A DNA stretch of 64,000 nucleotides from positions 930,001-994,000 of the forward strand of contig NZ_WELG01000002.1 in the NCBI RefSeq assembly GCF_009184425.1, in the 5' to 3' direction. The notes beneath the pieces are model-generated. The model did not search any database. It was not told the DNA's origin and worked only from the letters and a program-made list of their open reading frames with translations. Below, piece after piece: positions 18,442-27,648 of this stretch. The number at the start of each line of letters is the position of its first letter. Positions within the stretch are counted from its first letter, which is position 1. The translations under genes were made by a program, and so were the position numbers. This stretch comes from Flagellimonas olearia. GTDB lineage: Bacteria; Bacteroidota; Bacteroidia; Flavobacteriales; Flavobacteriaceae.

Positions 18442-19116
18442 ATGAAAGATATGAAACTAGTTGTGTTTGATATGGCCGGAACCACGGTGAACGAGGACAA
18501 TGTTGTTTACAAAACAGTACAAAAGGCACTCAAGAATGCGGGGGTTGATGTTAGCTTGGACCAAGTGTTGGAACATGGGGCAGGGAAGGAGAAATATCAA
18601 GCCATATTGGATATTGTTGAACAGGTAAATGCCACCGTGGATGCCAAGGAAGTACATGCCCGTTTCAAAGAAATGCTCAAACAAGCTTATGCCGAGTTGG
18701 AGGTGACCACATATGAAGGGGTGGAACAGCTTTTTGAAACCTTGCGTTCCCATGGGATCAAAGTGGTGTTGAACACGGGGTACGACTCCAACACCGCACA
18801 ATCATTGTTGCAAAAATTGGGTTGGATGCCGGGAAATCAAATAGATGCACTGATCACGGCCGATGATGTGGAAGTGGGAAGGCCTTCCTCGGAAATGATC
18901 GATAAGGCTATGGCCCTATTCAATATTACCGATCCGGAGCAGGTACTGAAAGCTGGCGATTCTGAAATTGACATTGAGGAAGGTAAAAATGCCAACTGCG
19001 GGATTACCGTTGGGGTCCTTACCGGGGCACAGACCCGGGAACAATTGGAGAAAGCCGAGCCAACCTATATCTTGGACTCATTAAGTGATCTGCAAGAAAT
19101 CCTGTTCAAGGATTAA
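18442..19116 (+). CDS. Phosphonatase-like HAD hydrolase (TIGR03351-type)
   Basis: This 224-residue cytosolic HAD enzyme starts with FDMAGTTV, the D-x-A-G-T variant motif I shared by phosphonoacetaldehyde hydrolase (PhnX) and its relatives; Asp10 is the nucleophile. GRPSSEMI replaces the usual HAD lysine with Arg, and GDSEIDIEEGKNA supplies the metal site. PhnX uses a Schiff-base lysine in its cap. Here Lys49 and Lys51 lie at about that distance from Asp10, but alignment is uncertain. The expected reaction is C-P cleavage of phosphonoacetaldehyde or a close analogue. Its stop codon overlaps that of the convergent regulator gene. Confidence 0.8.
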   Translation: MKDMKLVVFDMAGTTVNEDNVVYKTVQKALKNAGVDVSLDQVLEHGAGKEKYQAILDIVEQVNATVDAKEVHARFKEMLKQAYAELEVTTYEGVEQLFETLRSHGIKVVLNTGYDSNTAQSLLQKLGWMPGNQIDALITADDVEVGRPSSEMIDKAMALFNITDPEQVLKAGDSEIDIEEGKNANCGITVGVLTGAQTREQLEKAEPTYILDSLSDLQEILFKD

Positions 19117-19679
19117 ATAAAGAAATAAACGACCAACATCTTTGAAGGTACTTTGCCCCTGTTGATGGGAACATGGGGGATTCTTCCATCGAAAAATATA
19201 GAGTCCCCTTCCTTTAAAAGTACTTCTTGTTCCCCAATGACGTAAGCACACTCACCGGTAAGAATGTATTTGAATTCAAAAGCATCAGTGATTACTTTTT
19301 CCCGTTCGGAGTTGGGTTGTACCTCCAAGAGCACACCTTCAAAACCTACGGAGTTCAATTGTTTGCCAAAGATGTAATTATAGGTAAATCCAATGGCTTC
19401 ATCCTCTTTTTCAATAATGGTCTGTTCTTCTTTTCGCGAAACCAAAAAGTTGTGCCCATTGACTTTGGGCATGCCATCGAAGAAATCGATCATCTCGGTT
19501 TCCAAGGCGCCCACAATCTTTAAAAATACGGGCAAGGAAGGGATGGTCCTGCCATTTTCTATGCGTGAAATCAACCCAGCGGTAACTCCAGCTTGGATGG
19601 CAACATCACTGATCGTCTTTTTGTTGCCTCTCCGTATTTCCTTGATGCGTTTGCCAATGCCTATCAGATAATCATCCAT
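19113..19679 (-). CDS. XRE-family regulator with C-terminal cupin
   Basis: This 188-residue protein has an N-terminal helix-turn-helix of XRE type (ISDVAIQAGVTAGLISRIENG, about 20-45) and a C-terminal cupin domain (about 115-188) containing YILTGECAYVIGEQEV and FDGRIPHVP. HTH-cupin proteins usually bind a small ligand in the cupin and control adjacent catabolic genes. It lies between the phosphonate catabolic genes, tail to tail with overlapping stops, and the divergent susC. The palindrome at 19824-19844 in its upstream region is the best candidate operator. Confidence 0.88.
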   Translation of the reverse strand: MDDYLIGIGKRIKEIRRGNKKTISDVAIQAGVTAGLISRIENGRTIPSLPVFLKIVGALETEMIDFFDGMPKVNGHNFLVSRKEEQTIIEKEDEAIGFTYNYIFGKQLNSVGFEGVLLEVQPNSEREKVITDAFEFKYILTGECAYVIGEQEVLLKEGDSIFFDGRIPHVPINRGKVPSKMLVVYFFI

Positions 19680-19823
19680 GATAACTTAACCTCGTGTGTT
19701 TTAGTATTTATAATATTTTGGAAAAAGGAACAAATAAAAGTATGTTTCTTAACCTATTGTTAAACAGTGGAATATTAAGGTGTTCACTTGGTGCAAGATA
19801 CCATAAAAATTGAATATTTGTAA

Positions 19824-19844
19824 ATAATGTTTAGCTAACATTAT
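19824..19844. promoter_or_regulatory. 21-bp palindromic operator candidate between XRE gene and susC
   Basis: ATAATGTT-TAGCT-AACATTAT has perfect 8-bp arms. It is 145 bp upstream of the XRE-cupin start and 117 bp upstream of susC. A diverged copy lies before the DUF5690 gene at 15894-15917. A possible susC -7 element, GATATTTG, is at 19914-19921; no clear -33 box was seen. The remainder of this 281-bp gap is AT-rich and noncoding. Confidence 0.6.
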
Positions 19845-19960
19845 GCCGATTCTTTTAACCTTTCCATATCTTTTTTTTAATCTGTTCAACTGCGTGCCTT
19901 AACGCTTGTGTTGGATATTTGTTGATAAATAATTAACCAAATTTTACAAATATTCAACAA

Positions 19961-22900
19961 ATGAAAAAAGCATTCGTAGCGTTTATACTTGCCTTTACTG
20001 TAAGTATTGTCGGCTATTCCCAAACCACATTTTCAGGTACGGTTGTGGATGAAAACAGTGTACCGTTGCCTGGGGCATCGGTTGTTGTGAAAGGTAGCAC
20101 CGTAGGGGTGGCTGCAGATTTTGATGGAAACTTTGAAATTGGAATTCCCCGGGAAGGTGGAATTTTGGTGGTTTCCTATATAGGGTATATTGCCCAAGAA
20201 TTTGATCCTTCCGGAAAGACCATGGCAACCATTATGCTACAACCCGATTCGCAGCAATTGGATGAAGTAGTGGTTACGGCTTTGGGTATCAAAAGGGAAA
20301 CCAAAAAATTGGCCTATGCCGTTCAAAAAGTTTCCGGGGAAGAGATTTCTGAAGCAAAGGAAACCAACGTGGTCAACTCACTTGCCGGTAAAATGGCGGG
20401 GGTTCAGGTCACTGGAGGGAATTCTGGTGTGGGATCGTCCTCTCAAATCATCATCCGTGGGGAAAATTCATTGAATCCTAGCCCCAATGCCAACTCTCCT
20501 TTATTTGTGGTGGATGGTATTCCTATCAATAATAATGTGAGCAGCCGTGGTTCCGAAGGTAACATGGAAGTGGATTACGGTAATGGCGCCATGGACATCA
20601 ACCCGGATGACGTGGAGACCATGACCGTATTGAAGGGTCCCAATGCAACCGCTCTTTATGGTTCCAGGGGTGCCAATGGGGTTGTTCTTATCACTACAAA
20701 ATCAGGAAGAGGTGCAAGAGGTATCGGTGTTTCATACACCAATAACACCACTTTTGAGGACTTGTTGACCTTGCCTAAATATCAAAACAGATACGGACAG
20801 GGATCCGGTGGACAGTTTGCCTTTAATGATGGAGGTCAGAACCGTTCCTTGACCGGAGGGATCAATGATCATGTGGATGAAAGCTGGGGTCCTGCCTTGG
20901 ATGGACAACTGATTCCACAGCACGATAGCCCAACCACTAGCGGATTGCGTGCTGGGGATGTGCATGTACGACCTAGAAATCCTGATGGCACTTTTGCGGA
21001 TGAAATCATTGCAACTCCTTTTTCACCGCATTCAAGCAATATTGATGACTTCTTCAGAACCGGCTTTACCATGAGCAACAACATTGCATTGACCGGTGGT
21101 AATGAAGATGGAAATTTCAGGGTGTCTTTTACCGATTTGCAGAGCGAGAGTGTTATTCCAAACTCCAACTTTAAAAGACGTTCCTACCAAGTGAACGGGA
21201 CTTATAACCTGACTGATTGGTTGAAGGTGACAGGATCCATGAACTACATCAATTCCAATTCAAGGAACCGTCCCAACAACTCTTATGGAACGGAAAACGT
21301 AATGTACCTATGGATCTGGTTCGGTCGTCATATAGACATGAACGGACTAAGGGATTACTGGCAGCCCGGTTTGGAAAATGTACAACAGTACAATTACAAC
21401 TATAACTACCATGACAACCCGTTCTTTACGGTTTTTGAAAACACAAATGCTTTCAACAAGGACCGTGTGATCACCAACTTGCGGGCCGATTTGAAGTTGA
21501 CCAAGGATTTGAGCTTTATGTTGCGCTCCGGGTTTGATTATTCCAATGAACTGGATATGCGTAAAAGGGCTTTTTCAACCCAGCGATTCCCAAATGGGCA
21601 GTATCGTGAGGACTACATCTATGCTTATGAGCAGAACACGGATTTCCTATTGGCCTATAATAAGGAGTTGAACGAGGATTTTGACTTTGGAATCTCCATG
21701 GGAGCCAACCATCGTTCGGCAAAGAACAGATATCAGCGTATCAGTGCCAACTCATTGTCCATTCCCGGCATCTACAATTTTGGTAATGCTGCCGAGCCTT
21801 TGACCCAGAGCGATTACGATAGCAAGTTTACGGTGAACAGTCTCTATGCCTTTTCGAACGTTTCCTATAAGGACTATGCCTTCTTGGATGTAACGGCCCG
21901 TAACGATTGGTCGTCCACTTTGCCTGATGGAAACAATAGCTATTTCTACCCTTCGGTCGGAATGAGTTTCATCCTTTCCGATATGTTTGAGATGCCAAAA
22001 GCCATCAGTTTTGCCAAAATCCGTGGAGGATGGGCCACCGTGGGGAACGATACCGATCCATACAACTTGGCTGCCACCTATGGTTTTGGAAACACCTTTA
22101 ATGGATTTTCCAGGGCGTATTCGCCTTCAGAATTGAAACTGTCAGATCTAAAACCGGAAAGAACCAACTCCTTTGAAGTGGGTGCCGATCTACGATTTTT
22201 CCAAAGTCGTCTAGGCTTGGATGTTGCAGCATACAAGTCTGTTACCGATAACCAGATTCTTTCCCTTCCAGTCTCCAACACTTCAGGATATGGATCAAGG
22301 ATCATCAACGCCGGTGAGGTGGAGAATAAAGGTATTGAGGTTACATTGAGCGCAACTCCTGTAAAGACCAATAGCTTTAGTTGGGATACCAACATCAACT
22401 TTACTGCCAACCGTGGCGAAGTAAAGGAACTTACCGATGGACTTACCAGTTATTTGGTAAAAGAGAACTATCTGCAAGTGGTGGCCGAAGTTGGTGAGCG
22501 AATGGGAGATCTCTATGGAACCGGATTTGAGCAGGTTACCGACAAGAGCAGCCCATACTACGGGCAGTGGATCATAGATGAGAGTTCTGGTTTGCCCATC
22601 CGAAGCAATGAACTACGCAATCTTGGAAACTACAATCCAGATTTCATGGTAGGTTTCCAAAACAGCTTCCAATATAAAAACTTCAGGTTCGGATTCCTTT
22701 TCGATTGGAGACAAGGTGGGGTGTACCACTCTAGGACCGTTGCCATTGGAGGTACAACAGGAATGTTGGATTTTACGGTGCCAGGACGTGAGACTGGTAT
22801 CGTTGCACAAGGTGTGATTGATAATGGTAATGGAAGCTATACGCCCAATACGCAGAGTGTGGCCGCATCCAACTACTATTCCCATGTGTATAACAGGAGC

Positions 22901-23170
22901 AATGAGCAAAGCTCAATGTTCGATGCAACCTATGTGAAACTTCGCGAAGTGAAATTGGGATATACCTTCCCAAGTAAATTATTGGAAAGAACACCGATTA
23001 GGTCAGCTACCATTTCACTGGTTGGCCGTAACCTCGCTTTGTGGACAGAAAACGACCACGTAGACCCTGAGACCATTTCTTTCTCCGGAGGCAATATTGT
23101 GCCCGGTGTAGAAGACATGGCCCTGCCCAGCACCAGAAGTTTTGGACTGAACCTTAATGTAGAATTTTAA
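19961..23170 (+). CDS. SusC/RagA-type TonB-linked outer-membrane transporter (phosphonate locus)
   Basis: This 1069-residue protein has a signal peptide (about 1-20, ending YSQ) and a CarboxypepD_reg-like domain (about 25-110; SGTVVDENSVPLPGASVVVK). The TonB-box region has LDEVVVTALGIKR. The plug has FVVDGIPINNN and LKGPNATALYGSRGANGVV, ending at ITTKSGRG. A long 22-strand-type barrel ends in a C-terminal aromatic strand (GLNLNVEF). It forms the channel of a SusCD lid-and-barrel importer with the next gene, 20 bp downstream. Its position between the XRE-cupin regulator and the phosphoesterases suggests a phosphonate- or phosphodiester-containing glycoconjugate or lipid head group as cargo. 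Confidence 0.95.
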   Translation: MKKAFVAFILAFTVSIVGYSQTTFSGTVVDENSVPLPGASVVVKGSTVGVAADFDGNFEIGIPREGGILVVSYIGYIAQEFDPSGKTMATIMLQPDSQQLDEVVVTALGIKRETKKLAYAVQKVSGEEISEAKETNVVNSLAGKMAGVQVTGGNSGVGSSSQIIIRGENSLNPSPNANSPLFVVDGIPINNNVSSRGSEGNMEVDYGNGAMDINPDDVETMTVLKGPNATALYGSRGANGVVLITTKSGRGARGIGVSYTNNTTFEDLLTLPKYQNRYGQGSGGQFAFNDGGQNRSLTGGINDHVDESWGPALDGQLIPQHDSPTTSGLRAGDVHVRPRNPDGTFADEIIATPFSPHSSNIDDFFRTGFTMSNNIALTGGNEDGNFRVSFTDLQSESVIPNSNFKRRSYQVNGTYNLTDWLKVTGSMNYINSNSRNRPNNSYGTENVMYLWIWFGRHIDMNGLRDYWQPGLENVQQYNYNYNYHDNPFFTVFENTNAFNKDRVITNLRADLKLTKDLSFMLRSGFDYSNELDMRKRAFSTQRFPNGQYREDYIYAYEQNTDFLLAYNKELNEDFDFGISMGANHRSAKNRYQRISANSLSIPGIYNFGNAAEPLTQSDYDSKFTVNSLYAFSNVSYKDYAFLDVTARNDWSSTLPDGNNSYFYPSVGMSFILSDMFEMPKAISFAKIRGGWATVGNDTDPYNLAATYGFGNTFNGFSRAYSPSELKLSDLKPERTNSFEVGADLRFFQSRLGLDVAAYKSVTDNQILSLPVSNTSGYGSRIINAGEVENKGIEVTLSATPVKTNSFSWDTNINFTANRGEVKELTDGLTSYLVKENYLQVVAEVGERMGDLYGTGFEQVTDKSSPYYGQWIIDESSGLPIRSNELRNLGNYNPDFMVGFQNSFQYKNFRFGFLFDWRQGGVYHSRTVAIGGTTGMLDFTVPGRETGIVAQGVIDNGNGSYTPNTQSVAASNYYSHVYNRSNEQSSMFDATYVKLREVKLGYTFPSKLLERTPIRSATISLVGRNLALWTENDHVDPETISFSGGNIVPGVEDMALPSTRSFGLNLNVEF

Positions 23171-23190
23171 ATAGTCAAGACGAAAAAAAG

Positions 23191-24639
23191 ATGAAGACAT
23201 CAAACATCATAGCGTCAATATTTCTAGCGGGAACCTTAATGGTGTCCTGTACCGAAAACTTTGAAGAAATCAATATGAACCCTAATGCCCCGGAGCAGGT
23301 AAGTGCCAACTTGTTGGTATCCACCGTGACCTCGGAAATTACCAGAACACTTACAGAAGAGGGCTACAGCGATGGAAACACCATTACCCAATTGATGGCC
23401 AAGAACAACTTTCCTGGGTTTAGCCAATTTGATTGGGGAGATCAAGGCATGTGGAATTTCTTCTACAATTACCTGCCGGAAATCAACGATATTTTGGAAA
23501 TATCAAGGGCAGAGGGCACACAAAATGCAACCTATGAAGGGATAGCCCTTACCATGAGGGCCCTTAGTTTTGCCAACCTGACCGATTTGTATGGATATGT
23601 TCCTTACTCTGAAGCCATGTCTGGTAAGTCAGATGGAATATTTACTCCGGTATATGATGATCAAGAGACCGTTTATAATGGGGTGTTGCAAGATTTGGCC
23701 GACGCAGATGCTGCATTGGCCAAAGGAGAGGCAATTGCAGGTTCTTCAGGAGATGTCATCTTCAACGGAGATGCTACCAAATGGAGAAGATTGGCAAACT
23801 CATTGAGACTGCGCTATTTAATGCGGATTTCAAAACGTAGGGATGTTTCTGCCGAGATGCAGTCCATCGTCAATGCAGGAAATTATATCGATTCCAATGA
23901 GGACAATGCCACATTGGTGTACAGTGGAACCTCTAACACCGATTCTTGGCCGCAGAGTACTGGCCGTATTGGAGGCTTTGACGAGAAAAGCTTGTGTACC
24001 ACCTTGTTGGACTATTTTGAACGCTTTAATGACCCACGTTTGGACATTTGGTTCGATAGAAACAGTGATGGTGATTGGGTAGGTATCCCTATTGGCCTGA
24101 ACCAGGACAACGCCCGTGCCTATGATGACGAGTTTAGTCCAAGCAGGTTGGATGTGGAGTTGTTTTACTTTTCTGCCACTCAAGCCGAAGCTTTCATCAT
24201 GAAAAACTCAGAAGTACAATTTATTTTGGCGGAAGCTGCCGAAAGAGGCATCATTACTGGAAGTGCGGAGAGCTATTACAATGAAGGTATTAGGGCAAGC
24301 CTTTCCTATTGGGGTGTTGATGATGCCGACATTGAAGCCTATTTGTTGGAATCCGAAGTGCAATATGATGGCACCTTGGAACTTCTGTTGACCCAAAAGA
24401 CCATTGCCCTTTGGAATGTGGACTATCAAGGTTGGATGGATTACAGAAGAACAGGCATGCCTGCATTGGAAACAGGTCAAGACGATTTGAACGGAGGATT
24501 GTATCCCGTTCGTTTCCTTTATCCTTCATCGGAACAAACCCTGAACAAGGCCAATTATGATGGTGCCGTAAGTGCCATGGGCGGAGCGGGAGACAACATA
24601 AATACCAAAGGCTGGTGGGAAACCGGAACCCGGTATTAG
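23191..24639 (+). CDS. SusD/RagB-type surface lipoprotein (phosphonate locus)
   Basis: This 482-residue lipoprotein has the signal IFLAGTLMVSC (Cys20), followed by TENFEEINMNPNAPEQV, the usual SusD-like_2 opening. The TPR-type scaffold includes LRALSFANLTDLYGYVPYSEA, and VQFILAEAA is present in the second half. It serves as the hinged lid and ligand-binding subunit of the SusC channel encoded just upstream. A stable hairpin follows the stop, which would allow more SusCD than downstream phosphoesterase to be made. Confidence 0.93.
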   Translation: MKTSNIIASIFLAGTLMVSCTENFEEINMNPNAPEQVSANLLVSTVTSEITRTLTEEGYSDGNTITQLMAKNNFPGFSQFDWGDQGMWNFFYNYLPEINDILEISRAEGTQNATYEGIALTMRALSFANLTDLYGYVPYSEAMSGKSDGIFTPVYDDQETVYNGVLQDLADADAALAKGEAIAGSSGDVIFNGDATKWRRLANSLRLRYLMRISKRRDVSAEMQSIVNAGNYIDSNEDNATLVYSGTSNTDSWPQSTGRIGGFDEKSLCTTLLDYFERFNDPRLDIWFDRNSDGDWVGIPIGLNQDNARAYDDEFSPSRLDVELFYFSATQAEAFIMKNSEVQFILAEAAERGIITGSAESYYNEGIRASLSYWGVDDADIEAYLLESEVQYDGTLELLLTQKTIALWNVDYQGWMDYRRTGMPALETGQDDLNGGLYPVRFLYPSSEQTLNKANYDGAVSAMGGAGDNINTKGWWETGTRY

Positions 24640-24664
24640 TAGAAAAATTCATTCATTTCAGCGA

Positions 24665-24699
24665 GCAAACGGTTGCCCCTTGAACGGGGCAGCCTTTGC
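24665..24699 (+). terminator. Hairpin between susD and the phosphoesterase genes
   Basis: TGCCCC at 674-679 pairs with GGGGCA at 686-691, and outer arms GCAAA and TTTGC extend it. No long T run follows, so this is more likely a partial terminator or mRNA-stabilising element than a full stop. Confidence 0.5.
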
Positions 24700-24711
24700 T
24701 ATTTAAGAGTT

Positions 24712-26373
24712 ATGACCATGATAAAAAAAGCACTTAGTTTGGTTTTGTTGACCGTCTTGGTTTTTGCCTGTGACAAAACGGATAAAAAAGGATTCGCCAT
24801 AGATCACGTCGTTGTGATTGGAGTGGATGGGATGAGTCCGGATGGTATCAGAAATGCAAATACCCCCATGTTGGATTCCATGGTTCAAAATGGAGCCGCA
24901 ACCATGCAGGCAAGGTCGGTCCTCCCTTCAAGTTCCAGTCCCAATTGGGCCAGTATGATCATGGGTGCCGATACGGAGCAGCATGGGATCACTTCCAACG
25001 GATGGGAAAAATTTGACCATCAATTGCCCCCGGTCGTGGCCACCAAGAACGGTACTTTCCCTACCATTTTCACTTTGTTCAAGGACCAACAACCAGAAGC
25101 CCATGTGGGTGCCATTTACGATTGGGACGGTTTTGGACGATTGTTTGAAAAGGACGATGTTGACTTTGATATCAATGGCGACCACGAAGACGGGACTACC
25201 ACAGATGCAATAACCTACATCAAGGAACACACGCCCAAGTTTACGTTTGTGCATCTGGACCATGTGGATCATGCTGGGCACAGTATGGGCCATGGCAGTG
25301 CGGAGTACTACACTTCTGTTGCAAAGGCAGATTCCCTGATCACGGAGATTGTAAAGGCCACCAAAGATGCCGGGATGTTTGAAAAGACCCTTTTCATTGT
25401 ATCTGCGGATCATGGAGGATTGGGTTACGGACATGGTGGGGAGAGTTTGGCCGAAATGACCATTCCCTTTATCATGTATGGAGCCGGGGTGAAGAAGGGC
25501 TATGAAATTGAAGAAACCGTATACCAATACGACAATGCCCCCACGGTGGCCTACGCCATGGGACTGCAAACACCACAAGCATGGATTGGCAGACCTGTAA
25601 AAGGGGCTTTTATAGGAAATAAAAAACCCAAACTGACCTACAAGCGAAAAGAGCAGATTACCCAACCCAAGATTCTTCCCGATGCGGGCCATTATGAGCC
25701 GGCAGGCGGAGTTTTCAAAGCCGATTCCGTAGCAGTGGTGATACAAAACCCGAACAATAGTGGGGAAATTCGCTATGTGCTGGGGGGTGAGATACCAACG
25801 ACGGCCAACAGTATGGTTTATCAAGACACCTTCTATCTAAAGGAAACGGCTGTGTTGAAAGCTGCTGTTTTTCAAAATGGAGCCATGGCAAGCACCATGG
25901 CCGAGGCCAATTTTAGAATTGTCCCAAAAAGCAAGGAAGACCCCGTAAAGTTTCAGATATTCTATGGGGAAAAAATGGAAAAGCTTCCGGATTTCTCAAC
26001 CCTAAAACCTGTCAAGGAGGGGTATGTAACGGAGTTCTCCCATAAGCAGGCCTTGAGTCCGGACATTCAACAAGATCAGGTGGCCTTGGTGTTGATAAGC
26101 TATTTGGAAATCGAAGAGGAAGGAAAGTATCGCTTCTTCACCAATAGTGATGATGGTAGCAAACTCTATGTGGATGGGATATTGGTAGTGGACAACGATG
26201 GGGACCATGGCGTTATGGAACGTAGCGGAACCTTGGAATTGGCCAAGGGACGTCATGAGGTACGTGTGGAGTTCTTCAATGGCGGTGGCGGCTACCATTT
26301 GGATGTAAAGTATCAAGGGAAAGATGTTCCCAAGCAGATTATTCCTGCAAATAAATTATACAGAGTCAAGTAA
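24712..26373 (+). CDS. Alkaline-phosphatase-superfamily phosphodiesterase lipoprotein with PA14 domain
   Basis: The start is set at the ATG at 24712 (24718 is possible), giving 553 residues with lipobox Cys20. Residues about 30-320 are a type I phosphodiesterase/nucleotide pyrophosphatase domain: the metal residue Asp39 in IGVDGMSPD, a nucleophile region LPSSSSPNW (Ser where Thr is common), HLDHVDHAGHSMGHG, and SADHGGLGYGHGG. A chitobiase-C-like beta domain follows (about 330-410). A C-terminal PA14 domain (about 415-553; FFTNSDDGSKLYVDG) suggests glycan binding. It is probably surface-anchored, releasing an aminophosphonate or phosphate group from a conjugate brought by SusCD. An earlier TTG-initiated frame from 24673 has no signal peptide at its start. 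Confidence 0.85.
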   Translation: MTMIKKALSLVLLTVLVFACDKTDKKGFAIDHVVVIGVDGMSPDGIRNANTPMLDSMVQNGAATMQARSVLPSSSSPNWASMIMGADTEQHGITSNGWEKFDHQLPPVVATKNGTFPTIFTLFKDQQPEAHVGAIYDWDGFGRLFEKDDVDFDINGDHEDGTTTDAITYIKEHTPKFTFVHLDHVDHAGHSMGHGSAEYYTSVAKADSLITEIVKATKDAGMFEKTLFIVSADHGGLGYGHGGESLAEMTIPFIMYGAGVKKGYEIEETVYQYDNAPTVAYAMGLQTPQAWIGRPVKGAFIGNKKPKLTYKRKEQITQPKILPDAGHYEPAGGVFKADSVAVVIQNPNNSGEIRYVLGGEIPTTANSMVYQDTFYLKETAVLKAAVFQNGAMASTMAEANFRIVPKSKEDPVKFQIFYGEKMEKLPDFSTLKPVKEGYVTEFSHKQALSPDIQQDQVALVLISYLEIEEEGKYRFFTNSDDGSKLYVDGILVVDNDGDHGVMERSGTLELAKGRHEVRVEFFNGGGGYHLDVKYQGKDVPKQIIPANKLYRVK

Positions 26374-26376
26374 TAG

Positions 26377-27648
26377 ATGTTCCACAACCTTAAAAAGTTA
26401 GGTTTTTTGATGTTTGCCCTGTCCGTTTGGATTTCACATGGACAGGACACGCAATTACCTGATTGGAAGCCTGGTTTTTTGGATATCCATCACATCAATA
26501 CAGGTAGGGGAGATGCAACTTTCATGGTGTTTCCGGATGGGACAACATTCTTGGTGGATGCTGGCGATATGTCCGATACCCACCCAAGGACCACATCAAG
26601 TAGAAATGCCAAGTTGGTTCCCAACCGGTCAAAAACTGCCCCTGAATGGATTGTGGATTACATAGATCAATTCATACCCAAAAACCAAAATAGGCAGTTG
26701 GATTATGCCTTGATCACCCATTACCACGATGATCACTTTGGGGAGGTGGACTCCCTGCGAAAAGTGGCACCCGGAGGGTATCAACTGACTGGGATTATGG
26801 AGGTGGGTTCGTTGTTGCCCATCAAAAAACTGATTGATCGCGGATTTGATTTCCCCTTGGATTTAAAGGATGCCAAGGTGCAATCCAGGGAACGTTTCTC
26901 CAAGGATGCATATGGCATGGTTCCAACCTTGAAGGAATATTGGAAGTTCATCGCCCATCAATCCAAAGAAAACGGATTGGAAAATGAAGCCTTGAAAGTG
27001 GGTGCTACGGACCAAATCGTTTTGAAGCACAATCCAAAGGATTATCCTGATTTTTCCGTTCGAAATATTGCTTCCAATGGAGTAATCTGGACTGGAGAGG
27101 ATACTAAAACCCATTCTCTTTTAAAGGTAGGTGAGTATCCCGGCGAAAACCCCTTGAGCAATTGCATCAGGATAGATTATGGGAAATTCAACTATTTTAC
27201 CGGAGGGGATATTGCGGGAATCGATGGATTGGGGCAAACGAACATCAATGCCCTTGAATCGCATGTGGCACCCGTCATTGGTCCGGTTGATGTGGCCACG
27301 TTGAACCATCACGGTAATCGGGATTCCCAGAACCCCTATTATGTCCGTACCATTAGGCCGCGGGTTTGGGTCCAACAAAATTGGACAGCGGACCATCCGG
27401 GGGAGGAGGTGCTGCGAAGGATCACCTCAAAACAACTTTACCCTGGTGAGCGGGATATTTTCTCCACCATTATGCTTCAGGGCACCAAGGATGTCATAGG
27501 AGGCAGGGTGGATCAATACAAAAGTCAGGAAGGACACATTGTGGTTCGGGTGTATGATAACGGAAACATGTACGATATTTATGTGTTGGACGACACATCC
27601 GAAGAACGTAAAATACGAGCAAAATATGGACCATACAAAGCAAGATAA
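26377..27648 (+). CDS. Secreted metallo-beta-lactamase-fold hydrolase
   Basis: This 423-residue protein has a signal peptide (about 1-22, SHGQ) and a ComEC-like MBL fold: FLDIHHINTGRGDATFMVFPDG at the start, the metal motif THYHDDHFGE with His115, His117, Asp119 and His120, and LNHHGNRDS late in the chain. The expected product is a hydrolase acting on a phosphoester, lactone or similar bond in the periplasm or outside. PhnP, a phosphonate-pathway cyclic phosphodiesterase, shares the fold but not the export signal. It follows the PA14 phosphodiesterase after 3 bp and overlaps the PbfA-like gene by 23 bp. Confidence 0.8.
   Translation: MFHNLKKLGFLMFALSVWISHGQDTQLPDWKPGFLDIHHINTGRGDATFMVFPDGTTFLVDAGDMSDTHPRTTSSRNAKLVPNRSKTAPEWIVDYIDQFIPKNQNRQLDYALITHYHDDHFGEVDSLRKVAPGGYQLTGIMEVGSLLPIKKLIDRGFDFPLDLKDAKVQSRERFSKDAYGMVPTLKEYWKFIAHQSKENGLENEALKVGATDQIVLKHNPKDYPDFSVRNIASNGVIWTGEDTKTHSLLKVGEYPGENPLSNCIRIDYGKFNYFTGGDIAGIDGLGQTNINALESHVAPVIGPVDVATLNHHGNRDSQNPYYVRTIRPRVWVQQNWTADHPGEEVLRRITSKQLYPGERDIFSTIMLQGTKDVIGGRVDQYKSQEGHIVVRVYDNGNMYDIYVLDDTSEERKIRAKYGPYKAR

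Noticed and set aside
24928..25824. Long minus-strand frame (298 codons) opposite the PA14 phosphodiesterase
   Set aside because: It is the antisense of a well-supported enzyme gene and its translation has no membrane, domain or motif pattern.
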